Under the pieces are notes generated by a model. That model was not told the origin of the DNA, searched no databases, and saw nothing but the letters and a program-made list of their open reading frames with translations. Position numbers and translations under genes: made by a program. DNA of 64,000 bases from Priestia megaterium NBRC 15308 = ATCC 14581. GTDB lineage: Bacteria > Bacillota > Bacilli > Bacillales > Bacillaceae_H. Each line of letters begins with the position of its first letter. The first letter of the stretch is position 1. Below are positions 44,723 through 53,474 of the stretch, in pieces. The stretch lies in contig NZ_CP009920.1 in NCBI RefSeq assembly GCF_000832985.1, positions 2,438,001-2,502,000 on the forward strand, in the 5' to 3' direction.

Positions 44723-45808
44723 TTGAAGCAAGAAGAATTATTTGAACAAGCACGTGTATTTATAGAGACGTGTTACGCTGAACTTGAAAAAAGCGAAGCG
44801 GATAAAAACAAGCGGTTAAAAGAAATCCATCAGCAAATTATGTCACTCGGACATTATGATCATACATTTGAAGAGTTAGAGCACGGAGCTCGTATGGCTT
44901 GGAGAAACAGCAATAAATGTATCGGCCGACTATTTTGGCACTCGCTCAATGTATTTGATAAGCGAGATGCGAACACAGTTGAAGAGATAAGAGACGCCCT
45001 GTTTCACCATATTGAATATGCAACAAATGACGGGAAAATCCGGCCTACTATTACGGTGTTTAAACCGAAAATGAAAGCAAAAGAGCCGGTTAGAATATGG
45101 AATCATCAGCTAATCCGCTATGCGGGGTATGAGACTGAAGACGGTACGATAGGAGATCCTGATTCTGTTGCGTTCACGGAGGTTTGCCGAAATTTGGGGT
45201 GGGAAGGTGAGAAAACTCACTTCGATGTTCTTCCTCTAGTCCTGCAAGTGAACGAAGGGTCGCCTCGATGTTTTGATATTCCAAAACATTTAGTGAAAGA
45301 AGTAGCTATTACGCATCCAGAACTTCCTGAATTTGAAGACTTACAGTTAAAATGGTACGCTGTCCCGATGATTTCAGATATGAAGCTAGAAATTGGAGGG
45401 ATTGATTACGTCGCAGCACCGTTTAATGGATGGTACATGGGGACTGAGATTGGGGCGCGAAATTTAGCGGATACGTATCGTTATAACCAACTTCCCAAAA
45501 TAGCTTCTATGATGGAATTGAACATGGATTACAACGCGACGCTTTGGAAGGACAAAGCTCTTGTTGAATTAAACGTTGCAGTGCTTTCTTCTTTTAAACG
45601 AGAAGGCGTTAGCATTGTAGACCATCACACCGCTGCTCAGCAATTTCACTTGTTTGAAGAAAGAGAGCAAAAAAATGGCCGCGAAGTGACTGGGAACTGG
45701 ACGTGGTTGATTCCGCCGGTTTCGCCAGCTACCATGCATATTTTTCATAAGCCTTATAAAAATAAAGTATTATCACCAAATTATTTTTATCAAGACGCTG
45801 CTTATTAA
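44723..45808 (+). CDS. nos: Nitric oxide synthase oxygenase
   Basis: A 361-residue bacterial NOS, heme-thiolate enzyme without a reductase domain. The heme ligand is Cys66 in [13 protein letters not shown]; substrate and pterin site blocks [18 protein letters not shown] and [20 protein letters not shown] are intact. It oxidises arginine to citrulline and NO, protecting against oxidative and antibiotic stress in bacilli. The start is TTG 44723, seven bases after AGGGGGGAA; earlier in-frame starts precede that site. Genes for NO sensing and removal (nsrR, hmp) lie within 2 kb. Confidence 0.95.
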   Translation: MKQEELFEQARVFIETCYAELEKSEADKNKRLKEIHQQIMSLGHYDHTFEELEHGARMAWRNSNKCIGRLFWHSLNVFDKRDANTVEEIRDALFHHIEYATNDGKIRPTITVFKPKMKAKEPVRIWNHQLIRYAGYETEDGTIGDPDSVAFTEVCRNLGWEGEKTHFDVLPLVLQVNEGSPRCFDIPKHLVKEVAITHPELPEFEDLQLKWYAVPMISDMKLEIGGIDYVAAPFNGWYMGTEIGARNLADTYRYNQLPKIASMMELNMDYNATLWKDKALVELNVAVLSSFKREGVSIVDHHTAAQQFHLFEEREQKNGREVTGNWTWLIPPVSPATMHIFHKPYKNKVLSPNYFYQDAAY

Positions 45809-45819
45809 ATGAACAAAAA

Positions 45820-45847
45820 AGAGAGTACGCATTTGTACTCTCTTATT
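45820..45847. terminator. Terminator between nos and the DUF2639 gene
   Basis: AAGAGAGTAC and GTACTCTCTT pair over GCATT(T) with A- and T-runs on either side. Confidence 0.75.
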
Positions 45848-45856
45848 ACACGTTAA

Positions 45857-45988
45857 TTAATTTTTGTGTGTATCAAGCAAGTTAGCAAGTACATAGGTTT
45901 TGTACTTTTCTACTTTGCGGCCTTCGTGGTTGCGAACTCCTCGTTTCTTAAGTTCCTCAACATACCAACCTTTGCTTCCTACGTGCAT
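45857..45988 (-). CDS. DUF2639 small protein (YflJ-like), 43 residues
   Basis: The minus strand encodes a 43-residue protein starting MHVGSKGWYVEELKKRG with a central HEGRKVEKYKTYV, the signature of the DUF2639 family (B. subtilis YflJ, also near nos). AAAGGGTG lies seven bases before the ATG at 45988. It is basic, soluble and of unknown function. Its position beside nos is conserved with B. subtilis. Confidence 0.8.
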   Translation of the reverse strand: MHVGSKGWYVEELKKRGVRNHEGRKVEKYKTYVLANLLDTHKN

Positions 45989-46160
45989 ACTCAAACACCC
46001 TTTCGTCATTTTTTAGGATGAACAGAATGAGGTTCATTGTCTGCTCGAATGGAGACATCTTGTCTTTCCAATACGTGCCTCATTGTAACATCTTTTATTT
46101 TATGATGAAAGGGAAAAAGGTTAAAAAAACGAGAATGATTTCAAGTGAATTTTAGTTTAC

Positions 46161-46610
46161 TCATTCCTCGTTTTTTTGAGATAGAAGGAGGAGGTTTAAA
46201 TCATCTTTATTTTGAATTAGATCTTCTAGCGTATATTGATCTAACACCTTAATGAAGGCTTGCATGGCTTCATGTAAAACATTTTTTAACTTACAGACGG
46301 GGCTAATAATGCAGAAGTTTCCTTCACGGTCAAAACATTCAACGATATGAAAATCTTCTTCTGTTTGACGTACCACTTTTCCAATATTAATGTCTTTTGG
46401 AAGCTGAGCTAAACGAATACCGCCGTTTCGTCCTCGGATCGTTTCAATTAAGCCAAGTTTTCCAAGCTCGTGAATGATTTTCATAAGATGGTTTTTTGAA
46501 ATATTATACGCTTCAGCAATTTCTTTTATATTGCTTAGTTTATTATTATCGCGAACGCCTAAATATAATAAAACTCGCAGTGAGTAATCTGTATATTGTG
46601 TGAGCCTCAT
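46161..46610 (-). CDS. nsrR: NO-sensing Rrf2 repressor NsrR
   Basis: A 149-residue Rrf2 winged-helix regulator. The iron-sulfur ligands Cys92, Cys100 and Cys106 (ECF...FCIISPVC) and Asp8 are at the positions known for NsrR; the recognition helix region is NISKNHLMKIIHELGKLGL. NO destroys the cluster and relieves repression. It is transcribed away from hmp, and two NsrR-like dyads lie in front of hmp. Confidence 0.93.
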   Translation of the reverse strand: MRLTQYTDYSLRVLLYLGVRDNNKLSNIKEIAEAYNISKNHLMKIIHELGKLGLIETIRGRNGGIRLAQLPKDINIGKVVRQTEEDFHIVECFDREGNFCIISPVCKLKNVLHEAMQAFIKVLDQYTLEDLIQNKDDLNLLLLSQKNEE

Positions 46611-46726
46611 CTTTTTACCTCTTCTCTTATCAGCAGCTGATATATCTATAATAGCATGTCTATATCTAAGAAATACAGAAAGAATGCTCTCATTTTTGAC
46701 AGGGTGAATTTGTGAACATTTCTTTA

Positions 46727-46749
46727 AATATGTATATAAAATATATCTT
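46727..46749 (+). promoter_or_regulatory. NsrR-type site 1 upstream of hmp
   Basis: AATATGTAT-N5-ATATATCTT, one mismatch from a perfect dyad, 100 bases before the hmp start. Same half-sites as site 2. Confidence 0.55.
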
Positions 46750-46773
46750 TTTAAGTAGGGTATGAGTATTATA

Positions 46774-46796
46774 AAGATGTATTAAAAATATATCTT
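46774..46796 (+). promoter_or_regulatory. NsrR-type operator site 2 upstream of hmp
   Basis: AAGATGTAT-N5-ATATATCTT matches the B. subtilis NsrR consensus half-sites (AAGATGTATTT/ AATACATCTT type), 30 bases before the hmp start. Binding here would block transcription until NO appears. Confidence 0.8.
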
Positions 46797-46826
46797 TTAA
46801 AAATGAATCTTTCGGAGGCGAAAGTT

Positions 46827-48008
46827 ATGAAACAAACAACTATTTCTATTGTAAAAAGTACAGTTCCTGTTTTAGAACAGCATGGTCAAGCAATTACAAC
46901 TCGTTTTTATGAGATGCTTTTTGAACAGTATCCTTCTTTAAAAAATGTATTCAACCAAACAAATCAAAAAACAGGCCGTCAGCAAATGGCGTTAGCTAAT
47001 ACAGTTTATGCCGCTGCGCAGTACATCGATCGGCTTGAAACGCTGCTTCCAGTTGTAAAGCAAATCGCTCATAAACACCGCAGTATTGGCGTAAAAGCAG
47101 AGCACTATCCAATTGTCGGAGAGTTCTTATTAAAAGCAATTAAAGATGTTTTAAAAGAAGCTGCGACCGATGAGATTATGGAAGCTTGGAAAGAAGCATA
47201 CGGTGCCATTGCGGACGTGTTCATAAGTGTGGAGCAAGAATTATATGAAGAAGCCGAAGAAAAAGGATGGAAAGATTATAAAAAACTAATGGTTCATAAA
47301 AAAGTAATAGAAGCAGAAGACGTGTACTCGTTTTATTTAGTATCACCTGATCAAAAAGCGCTGCCTGCTTTTCTGCCAGGTCAGTATGTCAGTGTACGAA
47401 TTCCTGGTCAAGAGTATTTATCCATTCGTCAGTACAGCTTATCTGGCTATCCAAACCAACCATACTATAAAATTACGGTGAAAAAAGAAAAGCAAATGGA
47501 AGACGGGGTCGTGTCAACTTATTTACATGACCAATTGAAAGAAGGAGACTTGCTTGAAGTCAGCGTTCCAGCAGGAGATTTTGTCTTAAAAGAAAATAGT
47601 AAATCAGTATTTATCAGCGGAGGTGTAGGAATTACTCCAATGATGTCAATGCTTCATCAAGCACTGGAAAACAATCAAGAAGTAACATTTATTCACAGTG
47701 CTAAAAATGAGCAGTTTCATGCAATGAAACAAGAGCTTCAATTGTTGTCAGAGACATATAAGTTTGAACAACACGTTTTTTATAGTCAAGCGCAAACAGA
47801 CCAGCATGATGAACATATAACGTATGGTCGCTTAACTAAAAAAGAGCTAGCTAAATATGCCGGCGATAAACATGCATATTATTATGTTTGTGGATCTTCT
47901 TCATTTACGCAAATGGTGTTAGAAGGCCTAGCTGAAATGGGTATTTCCCAAGAAAATATCATGTATGAATCGTTTGGCCCGAAAATGAGTATGACTCCTT
48001 CCGCATAA
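46827..48008 (+). CDS. hmp: Flavohemoglobin (nitric oxide dioxygenase)
   Basis: A 393-residue protein: globin domain 1-140 with proximal His in KQIAHKHRSIGVKAEHY, FAD-binding domain (RQYSLSGYP) and NAD domain (FISGGVGITPMMSML, YYVCGSSSFTQMV). It oxidises NO to nitrate with O2 and NAD(P)H. ATG 46827 follows GGAGGCG; an upstream ATG at 46803 lies before this site and is rejected. NsrR-type operators lie directly upstream, and nos is 1 kb away. Confidence 0.95.
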   Translation: MKQTTISIVKSTVPVLEQHGQAITTRFYEMLFEQYPSLKNVFNQTNQKTGRQQMALANTVYAAAQYIDRLETLLPVVKQIAHKHRSIGVKAEHYPIVGEFLLKAIKDVLKEAATDEIMEAWKEAYGAIADVFISVEQELYEEAEEKGWKDYKKLMVHKKVIEAEDVYSFYLVSPDQKALPAFLPGQYVSVRIPGQEYLSIRQYSLSGYPNQPYYKITVKKEKQMEDGVVSTYLHDQLKEGDLLEVSVPAGDFVLKENSKSVFISGGVGITPMMSMLHQALENNQEVTFIHSAKNEQFHAMKQELQLLSETYKFEQHVFYSQAQTDQHDEHITYGRLTKKELAKYAGDKHAYYYVCGSSSFTQMVLEGLAEMGISQENIMYESFGPKMSMTPSA

Positions 48009-48030
48009 ATGTATGGAAAAAGGGTAAAAA

Positions 48031-48062
48031 GCTAACAGTAGACAATACTGTTAGCTTTTTTT
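48031..48062 (+). terminator. Terminator of hmp
   Basis: GCTAACAGTA and TACTGTTAGC pair across GACAA, followed by seven T. Confidence 0.87.
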
Positions 48063-48080
48063 ATGAAAGGGAGTTTAAAG

Positions 48081-49370
48081 ATGACAAATAAGCAGTATGA
48101 CATGGTGGGAATAGGAATAGGACCTTTTAATTTAGGCTTAGCGGCCCTTGCTGAGCCTATTGATGAAATTGATGCCGTCTTCTTTGATAAAGAAGAGAAA
48201 TTCGAATGGCATCCGGGCATGTTAATTGACGGCACGGACTTGCAGATTCCGTTTCTAGCAGACTTAGTTACATTTGCGGATCCAACAAGCCCCTATTCTT
48301 TTCTAAATTATATTCATAAGCAAAAACGCTTGTATCCGTTCTTTTTCTTTAATCGTTTTGATATTCCGCGTCAAGAATACAACGAATACGCAAAATGGGT
48401 AGCAGAGCAGCTATCTTCCTGCCACTTTTCTTCAAAAGTTGTGGACGTGATACCGAAAAATGAAGAAGAGTATTATGAAGTAAAGGTAGAAACACCTGAG
48501 GGAATTCAAACGGTAAATGCTAAACACGTTGTAATGGGAACAGGAAGCATTCCACTTGTACCTCCGGCTTTTGAAGAAAAGCTTAATGAGCATATTTTAC
48601 ACAGCAGCGGCTATTTACATAAAAAAGAAGAGATTCAAAAAGGAAAGCATGTAACGATCGTTGGTTCAGGGCAAAGTGCTGCAGAGATTTTTCTTGATTT
48701 ACTAGAAGAACAGACTGAACATCATTACCACCTTACATGGTTTACAAGATCTTCTAATTTTTTTCAGCTTGATCAATCCAAGCTTGCTCAAGAGTTATTT
48801 TCGCCAGACTATGTAGATTACTTTCATTCGCTGCCTTTTGAGGAACGTACAAGCACGGTAGAAGATTTAAATCCTTTACGTCATGGAATTGAATCTTCTA
48901 CCTTAACGAAAATCTATGATTTACTTTATCATCGTTCACTTAAAGGAAAAGTACCCGTTACGATTCAAGCTTCGACTGAAGTAAGTGATATTCATAAAAA
49001 AGGGAATGGATATGAGCTGGAGTGCAAACAATTAAAGGCTGAACGCTCTTTTCAATACGAAGCGGATCGTTTGATATTGTCCACGGGCTATAAGCCAAAA
49101 ATTTCGCCGTTCATCGAACGAATAAAAGATGATATCGAATGGGAAGATGACAAGCGTTTTAAAGTCACAAAAGATTACCGGCTTGTCTTTAAACAACCTC
49201 GTAACCACCACTTTTTTACGTTAACCAATATTGAACATTCACATGGATCTGGTGCAACAAATCTTGGTTTATCCGTTCAGCGCAATCAGCGTATTCTGAA
49301 CGTGATTGCAGGGAGAGACGTGTACCCAGTTCCAGAAGAGACGACGTTCCAGACATTTAATTTGTTTTGA
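48081..49370 (+). CDS. Lysine/ornithine/diamine N-monooxygenase (IucD/RhbE type)
   Basis: A 429-residue flavoenzyme. The FAD motif is GIGIGPFNLGLAALAE, the NADPH motif VTIVGSGQSAAEIFLD, and the C-terminal LSTGYKP and SGATNLGLSVQRNQRIL blocks are typical of siderophore N-hydroxylases. It hydroxylates the terminal amine of lysine, ornithine or diaminopropane for hydroxamate siderophores; P. megaterium is known to make schizokinen. ATG 48081 is preceded by AAGGGAG. No NIS synthetase or transport gene is adjacent and no convincing Fur box is visible, so it stands alone between two unrelated transcripts. Confidence 0.85.
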   Translation: MTNKQYDMVGIGIGPFNLGLAALAEPIDEIDAVFFDKEEKFEWHPGMLIDGTDLQIPFLADLVTFADPTSPYSFLNYIHKQKRLYPFFFFNRFDIPRQEYNEYAKWVAEQLSSCHFSSKVVDVIPKNEEEYYEVKVETPEGIQTVNAKHVVMGTGSIPLVPPAFEEKLNEHILHSSGYLHKKEEIQKGKHVTIVGSGQSAAEIFLDLLEEQTEHHYHLTWFTRSSNFFQLDQSKLAQELFSPDYVDYFHSLPFEERTSTVEDLNPLRHGIESSTLTKIYDLLYHRSLKGKVPVTIQASTEVSDIHKKGNGYELECKQLKAERSFQYEADRLILSTGYKPKISPFIERIKDDIEWEDDKRFKVTKDYRLVFKQPRNHHFFTLTNIEHSHGSGATNLGLSVQRNQRILNVIAGRDVYPVPEETTFQTFNLF

Positions 49371-49440
49371 ATTTCTTCTTTATAAAAATCTTCAATGTGG
49401 TTTTTGATTATTGTAGAAAAGTTTTTTACCCATAAACTAT

Positions 49441-49465
49441 GTTTAAAAGAATAGTGTACGGGTAT
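49441..49465 (+). promoter_or_regulatory. Sigma-B promoter of the DJ-1/PfpI gene
   Basis: GTTTAA (49441-49446), 13-base spacer, GGGTAT (49460-49465): an exact match to the B. subtilis sigma-B consensus, 49 bases before ATG 49514. Confidence 0.85.
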
Positions 49466-49513
49466 TTTATTTATAGAACATTAGTACACAAATCAATTAA
49501 GGAGTTGCTTAGA

Positions 49514-50026
49514 ATGAGTAAGAAGATTGCAGTATTAGTAACAGATTTATTTGAAGATGTGGAATATACAGATCCAGCCAAAGCCTTTGAAGAAGAAGGC
49601 CATACGCTAACAAAAATCGATGTTAAAACAGGTGAAGTAACAGGTAAACAAGGCGAAACAACATTAACAATTGATAAAGCAATTGCGGATGTAAAACCAG
49701 AAGATTTTGACGCATTGTTTTTACCGGGAGGTTTCTCACCAGATATCTTACGTGCGGACGATCAAGTCGTAGCTTTCACAAAATCATTTATGGATGAAGG
49801 CAAACCGGTTATGGCTATCTGTCACGGACCACAGCTGCTAATTAATGCTGAAACGTTAAAAGGACGTGACGTAACTGGTTTCAAATCAATTGCTATTGAT
49901 TTGAAAAATGCAGGTGCAAACTTCCATGATAAAGAAGTGGTGGTATGCGGTAATCAACTAGTTACAAGCCGTACACCAGACGATATGGAAGCATTCGTAC
50001 GTGAATCAGTAAATGTCTTAAAATAA
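49514..50026 (+). CDS. DJ-1/PfpI family general stress protein (YraA-like)
   Basis: A 170-residue cytosolic protein. The nucleophile elbow is MAICHGPQLLI, with Glu in DLFEDVEYTDP and the loop LPGGFSPDILRADD, a canonical PfpI/YraA layout; members act on damaged thiols or glycated proteins. ATG 49514 follows AAGGAG. A consensus sigma-B promoter lies upstream, so it should belong to the general stress regulon. It is a distant paralogue of the 7319 protein. Confidence 0.9.
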   Translation: MSKKIAVLVTDLFEDVEYTDPAKAFEEEGHTLTKIDVKTGEVTGKQGETTLTIDKAIADVKPEDFDALFLPGGFSPDILRADDQVVAFTKSFMDEGKPVMAICHGPQLLINAETLKGRDVTGFKSIAIDLKNAGANFHDKEVVVCGNQLVTSRTPDDMEAFVRESVNVLK

Positions 50027-50056
50027 GTAAATAATATTAGTAAAACTTTCTGTAAA

Positions 50057-50099
50057 AGGCGATAACAGGGTGGTTTACCACTCTGCTGTCGCCTTTTTT
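50057..50099 (+). terminator. Terminator of the DJ-1 gene
   Basis: A long interrupted stem starting AGGCGA and closing TCGCCT, with GTGG/CCAC inside, followed by six T. Confidence 0.75.
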
Positions 50100-50385
50100 G
50101 TATGTAACGATTTTGACGAGGAATTTACAGTTATATTACTGCATTGGATGAAACGGTTTCTAAAAGGATATGAAAACCTTTTACTATCAATAGATAGAAG
50201 CCACGTAACACAATCGAAATATTTTTTACATAAATGAAAGTATAATTTTGGTAGCTTAAAAGACGTTGCGAGTTTCATAGTTTTCATGCAACAATGAGGG
50301 TGCATCACGAGATTGGCTTGCTACAAGCTTAGATGCGTTGCGGTTTTACAAAAAAACTTTATTATCACATAGGAGGATTTCAAAC
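50100..50385 (+). other. Leader region of the CAP-domain gene
   Basis: No gene. TATAAT at 50241-50246 is a possible -10 without a good -35. AGACGTTGCG and a later GCGTTGCGG could take part in leader structure, but no known riboswitch pattern is recognisable. AGGAGGA precedes ATG 50386. Confidence 0.3.
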
Positions 50386-51132
50386 ATGAAGAAAAGGTTT
50401 CGTATTGCCACTGTCGCAGGTGCCGTATCATTAGGATTACTAACAGCAGGACAAGCAAATGCAGCAGCTCCTGATTGCAACACTCCAAAACAAATCACTA
50501 TTAAAGATGCTCAAGCAGCACAAAATATAAATGTAGATGAGCTATTAAAGAAATTTAACGCTCAAGGACAATCTGCTCAAGCAGCAGCTCCACAACAAGA
50601 AACACAAGCACCAGAGCAAGCTGAAGCAGCTCCACAGGAACAAGCACAAGCACCAGAGAAAAGTGAAGAAGCAAAAGCTCCAGAGCAAACACAGCAAAAC
50701 ACAAAAGCTCAACAATCAGAAAATACTGATAAAGCAGAACAAACAAAAGATGCTAGTCAATTCGAACAAAAGGTCGTAGATTTAGTGAACCAAGAGCGTG
50801 AAAAACAAGGTTTAAAACCTCTAACACTTAACAAAAAACTAAGTGACGTTGCACGCACTAAATCAAAAGATATGATGGACAAAGGGTACTTTGACCACAA
50901 TTCACCAACATATGGTTCACCATTTGATATGATGAAACAATTCGGCATTGAATATACAACTGCAGGTGAAAACATTGCAAAAGGTCAGCAATCTCCTGAA
51001 GATGTAATGAATGCTTGGATGAATAGTGACGGTCACCGCAAAAACATTCTAAACCCTGATTTCACTGAAATTGGTGTTGGATACGTAAAAGGTGATACTA
51101 CGTACTGGACTCAACAATTTATCGGTAAGTAA
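50386..51132 (+). CDS. Secreted CAP/SCP domain protein (YkwD-like)
   Basis: A 248-residue exported protein. The signal peptide spans about residues 1-26 (RIATVAGAVSLGLLTAGQANA). Residues 55-125 are a low-complexity Gln/Ala/Glu/Pro linker, and the last about 125 residues are the CAP domain with VNQEREKQGLKPLTLN, YFDHNSP, AGENIAKGQ and WMNSDGHRKNILNPDFTEIGVGY. CAP proteins of bacilli are found in spores and culture fluid; the biochemical role is unclear. ATG 50386 follows TAGGAGG. Confidence 0.9.
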   Translation: MKKRFRIATVAGAVSLGLLTAGQANAAAPDCNTPKQITIKDAQAAQNINVDELLKKFNAQGQSAQAAAPQQETQAPEQAEAAPQEQAQAPEKSEEAKAPEQTQQNTKAQQSENTDKAEQTKDASQFEQKVVDLVNQEREKQGLKPLTLNKKLSDVARTKSKDMMDKGYFDHNSPTYGSPFDMMKQFGIEYTTAGENIAKGQQSPEDVMNAWMNSDGHRKNILNPDFTEIGVGYVKGDTTYWTQQFIGK

Positions 51133-51140
51133 TACAAAAA

Positions 51141-51166
51141 GAGCAGGATATACCTGCTCTTTTTTG
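51141..51166 (+). terminator. Terminator of the CAP-domain gene
   Basis: GAGCAGG and CCTGCTC pair over ATATA, with six T following. Confidence 0.85.
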
Positions 51167-51167
51167 C

Positions 51168-51192
51168 GTTTTTAGCTGTCCAATTTGGGTAT
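51168..51192 (+). promoter_or_regulatory. Sigma-B-like promoter before the 38-residue gene
   Basis: GTTTTT (51168-51173), 13-base spacer, GGGTAT (51187-51192). It fits the relaxed consensus GTTTWW-N13-GGGTAT and lies 34 bases before the TTG start. Confidence 0.6.
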
Positions 51193-51226
51193 AGTAAAGT
51201 AAGAACACGTAAAGGAGTGCCTTAAA

Positions 51227-51343
51227 TTGGGACGTATATTAAAAAAAATTCTAGTCGCTGTTTTTCCTATCCTTTTAAAAGAAGGATATCGTCATTATAA
51301 AAATCGTAAAACTCGAACTGCGCCGTCTAAAGGATATAAATAA
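51227..51343 (+). CDS. Small basic protein, 38 residues
   Basis: A TTG start nine bases after AAAGGAG opens a frame of 38 residues beginning GRILKKILVAVFPILLKEG and ending in a Lys/Arg-rich tail. One short hydrophobic amphipathic stretch and net positive charge suggest a membrane-associated peptide. A sigma-B-like promoter and a dedicated terminator on either side support a real gene. No family is recognised. Confidence 0.6.
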   Translation: MGRILKKILVAVFPILLKEGYRHYKNRKTRTAPSKGYK

Positions 51344-51346
51344 AAA

Positions 51347-51370
51347 GGACTCGAAAGAGTCCTTTTTATT
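51347..51370. terminator. Bidirectional terminator between the 38-residue gene and adenine deaminase
   Basis: AAAAAGGACTC and GAGTCCTTTTT pair across GAAA. Confidence 0.85.
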
Positions 51371-53107
51371 TTATGCTTGAACGGTGATATGCTTAAATTC
51401 TTTTACGTTAAATAATCCTTTGTCGGTTAATTTTAGACATGGGATAACAGGCAAGCTTAAGAAAGATAATGTCAGCAGCGGGTTGAATTTCTGTGAAATA
51501 TCAAGCTCATGAAGAGCCCCGTGAAGCTGCTTAAGTAAGCTGTTTACTTCATTGTAAGGGTGAGGTGACATTAATCCTCCAATGGAAAGAGGGAGGGAGC
51601 CAATCACTTCATTGCCTTTTACAATAACAATACCTCCGCCAATTTCTTCAATTGCCGCAATTGCTTTTGCTAAATCTTCATCATTTGTTCCTACGGCTAC
51701 GATATTATGTGAATCATGAGCAATCGTGGTAGCAATCGCTCCGTCTTTTAACTGAAAACCTTTTACAATCCCAAGACCAATATTCCCTGTTAGATGATGA
51801 CGCTCAACAACAGCCATTTTCAGCTGATCGTTTTCTACAGAAGACTGAAATTCGTTTTGCTTCACTTGAACTTCTTCTACAATATGATTTGTAATCAGGC
51901 TGTTTGGATTAATTTCAATAATATTAGCGTGATTGTGCTGAAGTGGTATCGTAAGGTTTTTAATGGAAAAATTTTTGAGATGAACAGAATTCATTAGTTC
52001 TGTTGGAAGATCAATTTGTTCTTCTTGAACAGAAAGCATCTCTCCATTTTCAGCAATAAGCTCTCCGTTTTGATAGACATGTGCTGCAGATATATCGGTT
52101 AAGTCGTCTAATAGAATAAAATCCGCTTTGTAACCAGGAGCAACCGCACCTCTATCTTTTAACCCGTAGCATTCAGCGGCATTTAACGAAGCCATTTGAA
52201 TCGCAATTAACGGATCCAGCCCGAGTTCAATAGCAAAACGAACATTGTAATCAATAGAACCTTCCGTTAATAAATCATCTAGGTGTTTGTCATCGGTACA
52301 GAATAAAAATCTGCGCGCGTTGCGTTCATTTACAGCAGGTAATAGTTGTTTCAAATCTTTAGCGACAGAACCTTGGCGGATCAGAACATACATCCCGCGC
52401 TGAATACGCTCAATTGCTTCTTCTGCTGTTACGCATTCATGATCTGTTGAAATGTCAGCGGTACGATAAATATTAACGCCCGTAGCATCTAGCCCCGAGC
52501 CGTGCCCATCAATTACGCCGTTTACATCGTTAGCTGCTTGTAATTTATCGAGCATATCGTCATCGCCATCTCGCACAGCAGGGAAATCCATCACTTCTGC
52601 TAATCCAAGCACGCGAGGGTGAGAGAAAAATGGCGCTAAGTCAGTTGCTTTTAAGACGGCTCCAGAGCTTTCAAAAGGAGTTGCTGGCACGCTTGAAGGT
52701 AAGTTCACAAATACGTCTAAAGGAATGGAATCCGAGTTTTGAAGCATAAACTCAATGCCAGATTTCCCTGACACATTCGCAATTTCATGAGGGTCCGTTA
52801 CGACAGTTGTCACGCCTCTAGGTACAAGAAGTTTTGAGAACTCTTTAGGTGTAACCATTGATGATTCAATGTGAACGTGTCCATCAATGAATGTAGGAGA
52901 AATGTATTTTCCTTTTGCATCCACGACGTTATTCCCATCGTATTGACCTATTCCAACAATCACTCCATCAGCAATCGCAATATCGGCTTCAATGATGGAA
53001 AGCGTAAAGACATCGATAATTTTCCCGTTTTTCACTACAAGATCTGCAGGTATTTTTTTATTGGCAACAGCAAGCTGTTTTTTTAAGGTTGTTTTTGTAT
53101 TTGACAT
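51371..53107 (-). CDS. adeC: Adenine deaminase
   Basis: A 578-residue amidohydrolase of the AdeC type. Metal-binding blocks are FIDGHVHIESSM, VTTVVTDPHEIANVSG and DGHGSGLD; the C-terminal domain has TIAHDSHNIVAVGTND. It converts adenine to hypoxanthine and ammonia in purine salvage. The start is ATG 53107, seven bases after GAGGAGT on the minus strand; upstream extension is rejected. A purine riboswitch lies about 100 bases upstream on the same strand. Confidence 0.95.
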   Translation of the reverse strand: MSNTKTTLKKQLAVANKKIPADLVVKNGKIIDVFTLSIIEADIAIADGVIVGIGQYDGNNVVDAKGKYISPTFIDGHVHIESSMVTPKEFSKLLVPRGVTTVVTDPHEIANVSGKSGIEFMLQNSDSIPLDVFVNLPSSVPATPFESSGAVLKATDLAPFFSHPRVLGLAEVMDFPAVRDGDDDMLDKLQAANDVNGVIDGHGSGLDATGVNIYRTADISTDHECVTAEEAIERIQRGMYVLIRQGSVAKDLKQLLPAVNERNARRFLFCTDDKHLDDLLTEGSIDYNVRFAIELGLDPLIAIQMASLNAAECYGLKDRGAVAPGYKADFILLDDLTDISAAHVYQNGELIAENGEMLSVQEEQIDLPTELMNSVHLKNFSIKNLTIPLQHNHANIIEINPNSLITNHIVEEVQVKQNEFQSSVENDQLKMAVVERHHLTGNIGLGIVKGFQLKDGAIATTIAHDSHNIVAVGTNDEDLAKAIAAIEEIGGGIVIVKGNEVIGSLPLSIGGLMSPHPYNEVNSLLKQLHGALHELDISQKFNPLLTLSFLSLPVIPCLKLTDKGLFNVKEFKHITVQA

Positions 53108-53203
53108 GAATGTGACTCCTCTCATTGTATAACTGAATAACAATGAAGGACTATGTAAGGGAGAACATAAAGAAGAATAAAAATGCAGTATGAATGATGT
53201 TCA

Positions 53204-53276
53204 ACCCTCGTAGTCCAACTATTTACGGTAGTTCGGTAGAAACTCTTGGACCCTATTTCCAAGACTATACGAGCTT
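53204..53276 (-). ncRNA. Purine riboswitch, guanine/hypoxanthine type
   Basis: Read on the minus strand the element has P1 arms CTCGTA/ TACGAG, the conserved J1/2 TATAGTC, the L2 region GGTCCAAG, then GTTTCTACC, CCGTAAATA and GGACTACGAG. The base equivalent to position 74 is C (GACTACG), which in characterised aptamers specifies guanine or hypoxanthine rather than adenine. The 3' P1 strand GGACTA can pair with TAGTCC near 53140, a possible expression platform. It precedes adeC. Confidence 0.9.
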
Positions 53277-53474
53277 TAGGTATTTCGGTACATTCTATAG
53301 ACAAATAATAAAAACGTCAATTCCTAATAAAAAAGAAAGATTTTTGGGAATATTTCATCTATGTGTATGTAAACGATTTAACTCTTATTTGCTCGCTAAA
53401 AGGCGCAGCATTCATGTATAGAAAAAAATGTAGAAAAAACCGTCAATGGCTATTAGTCATTGACGGAGTTGTCA

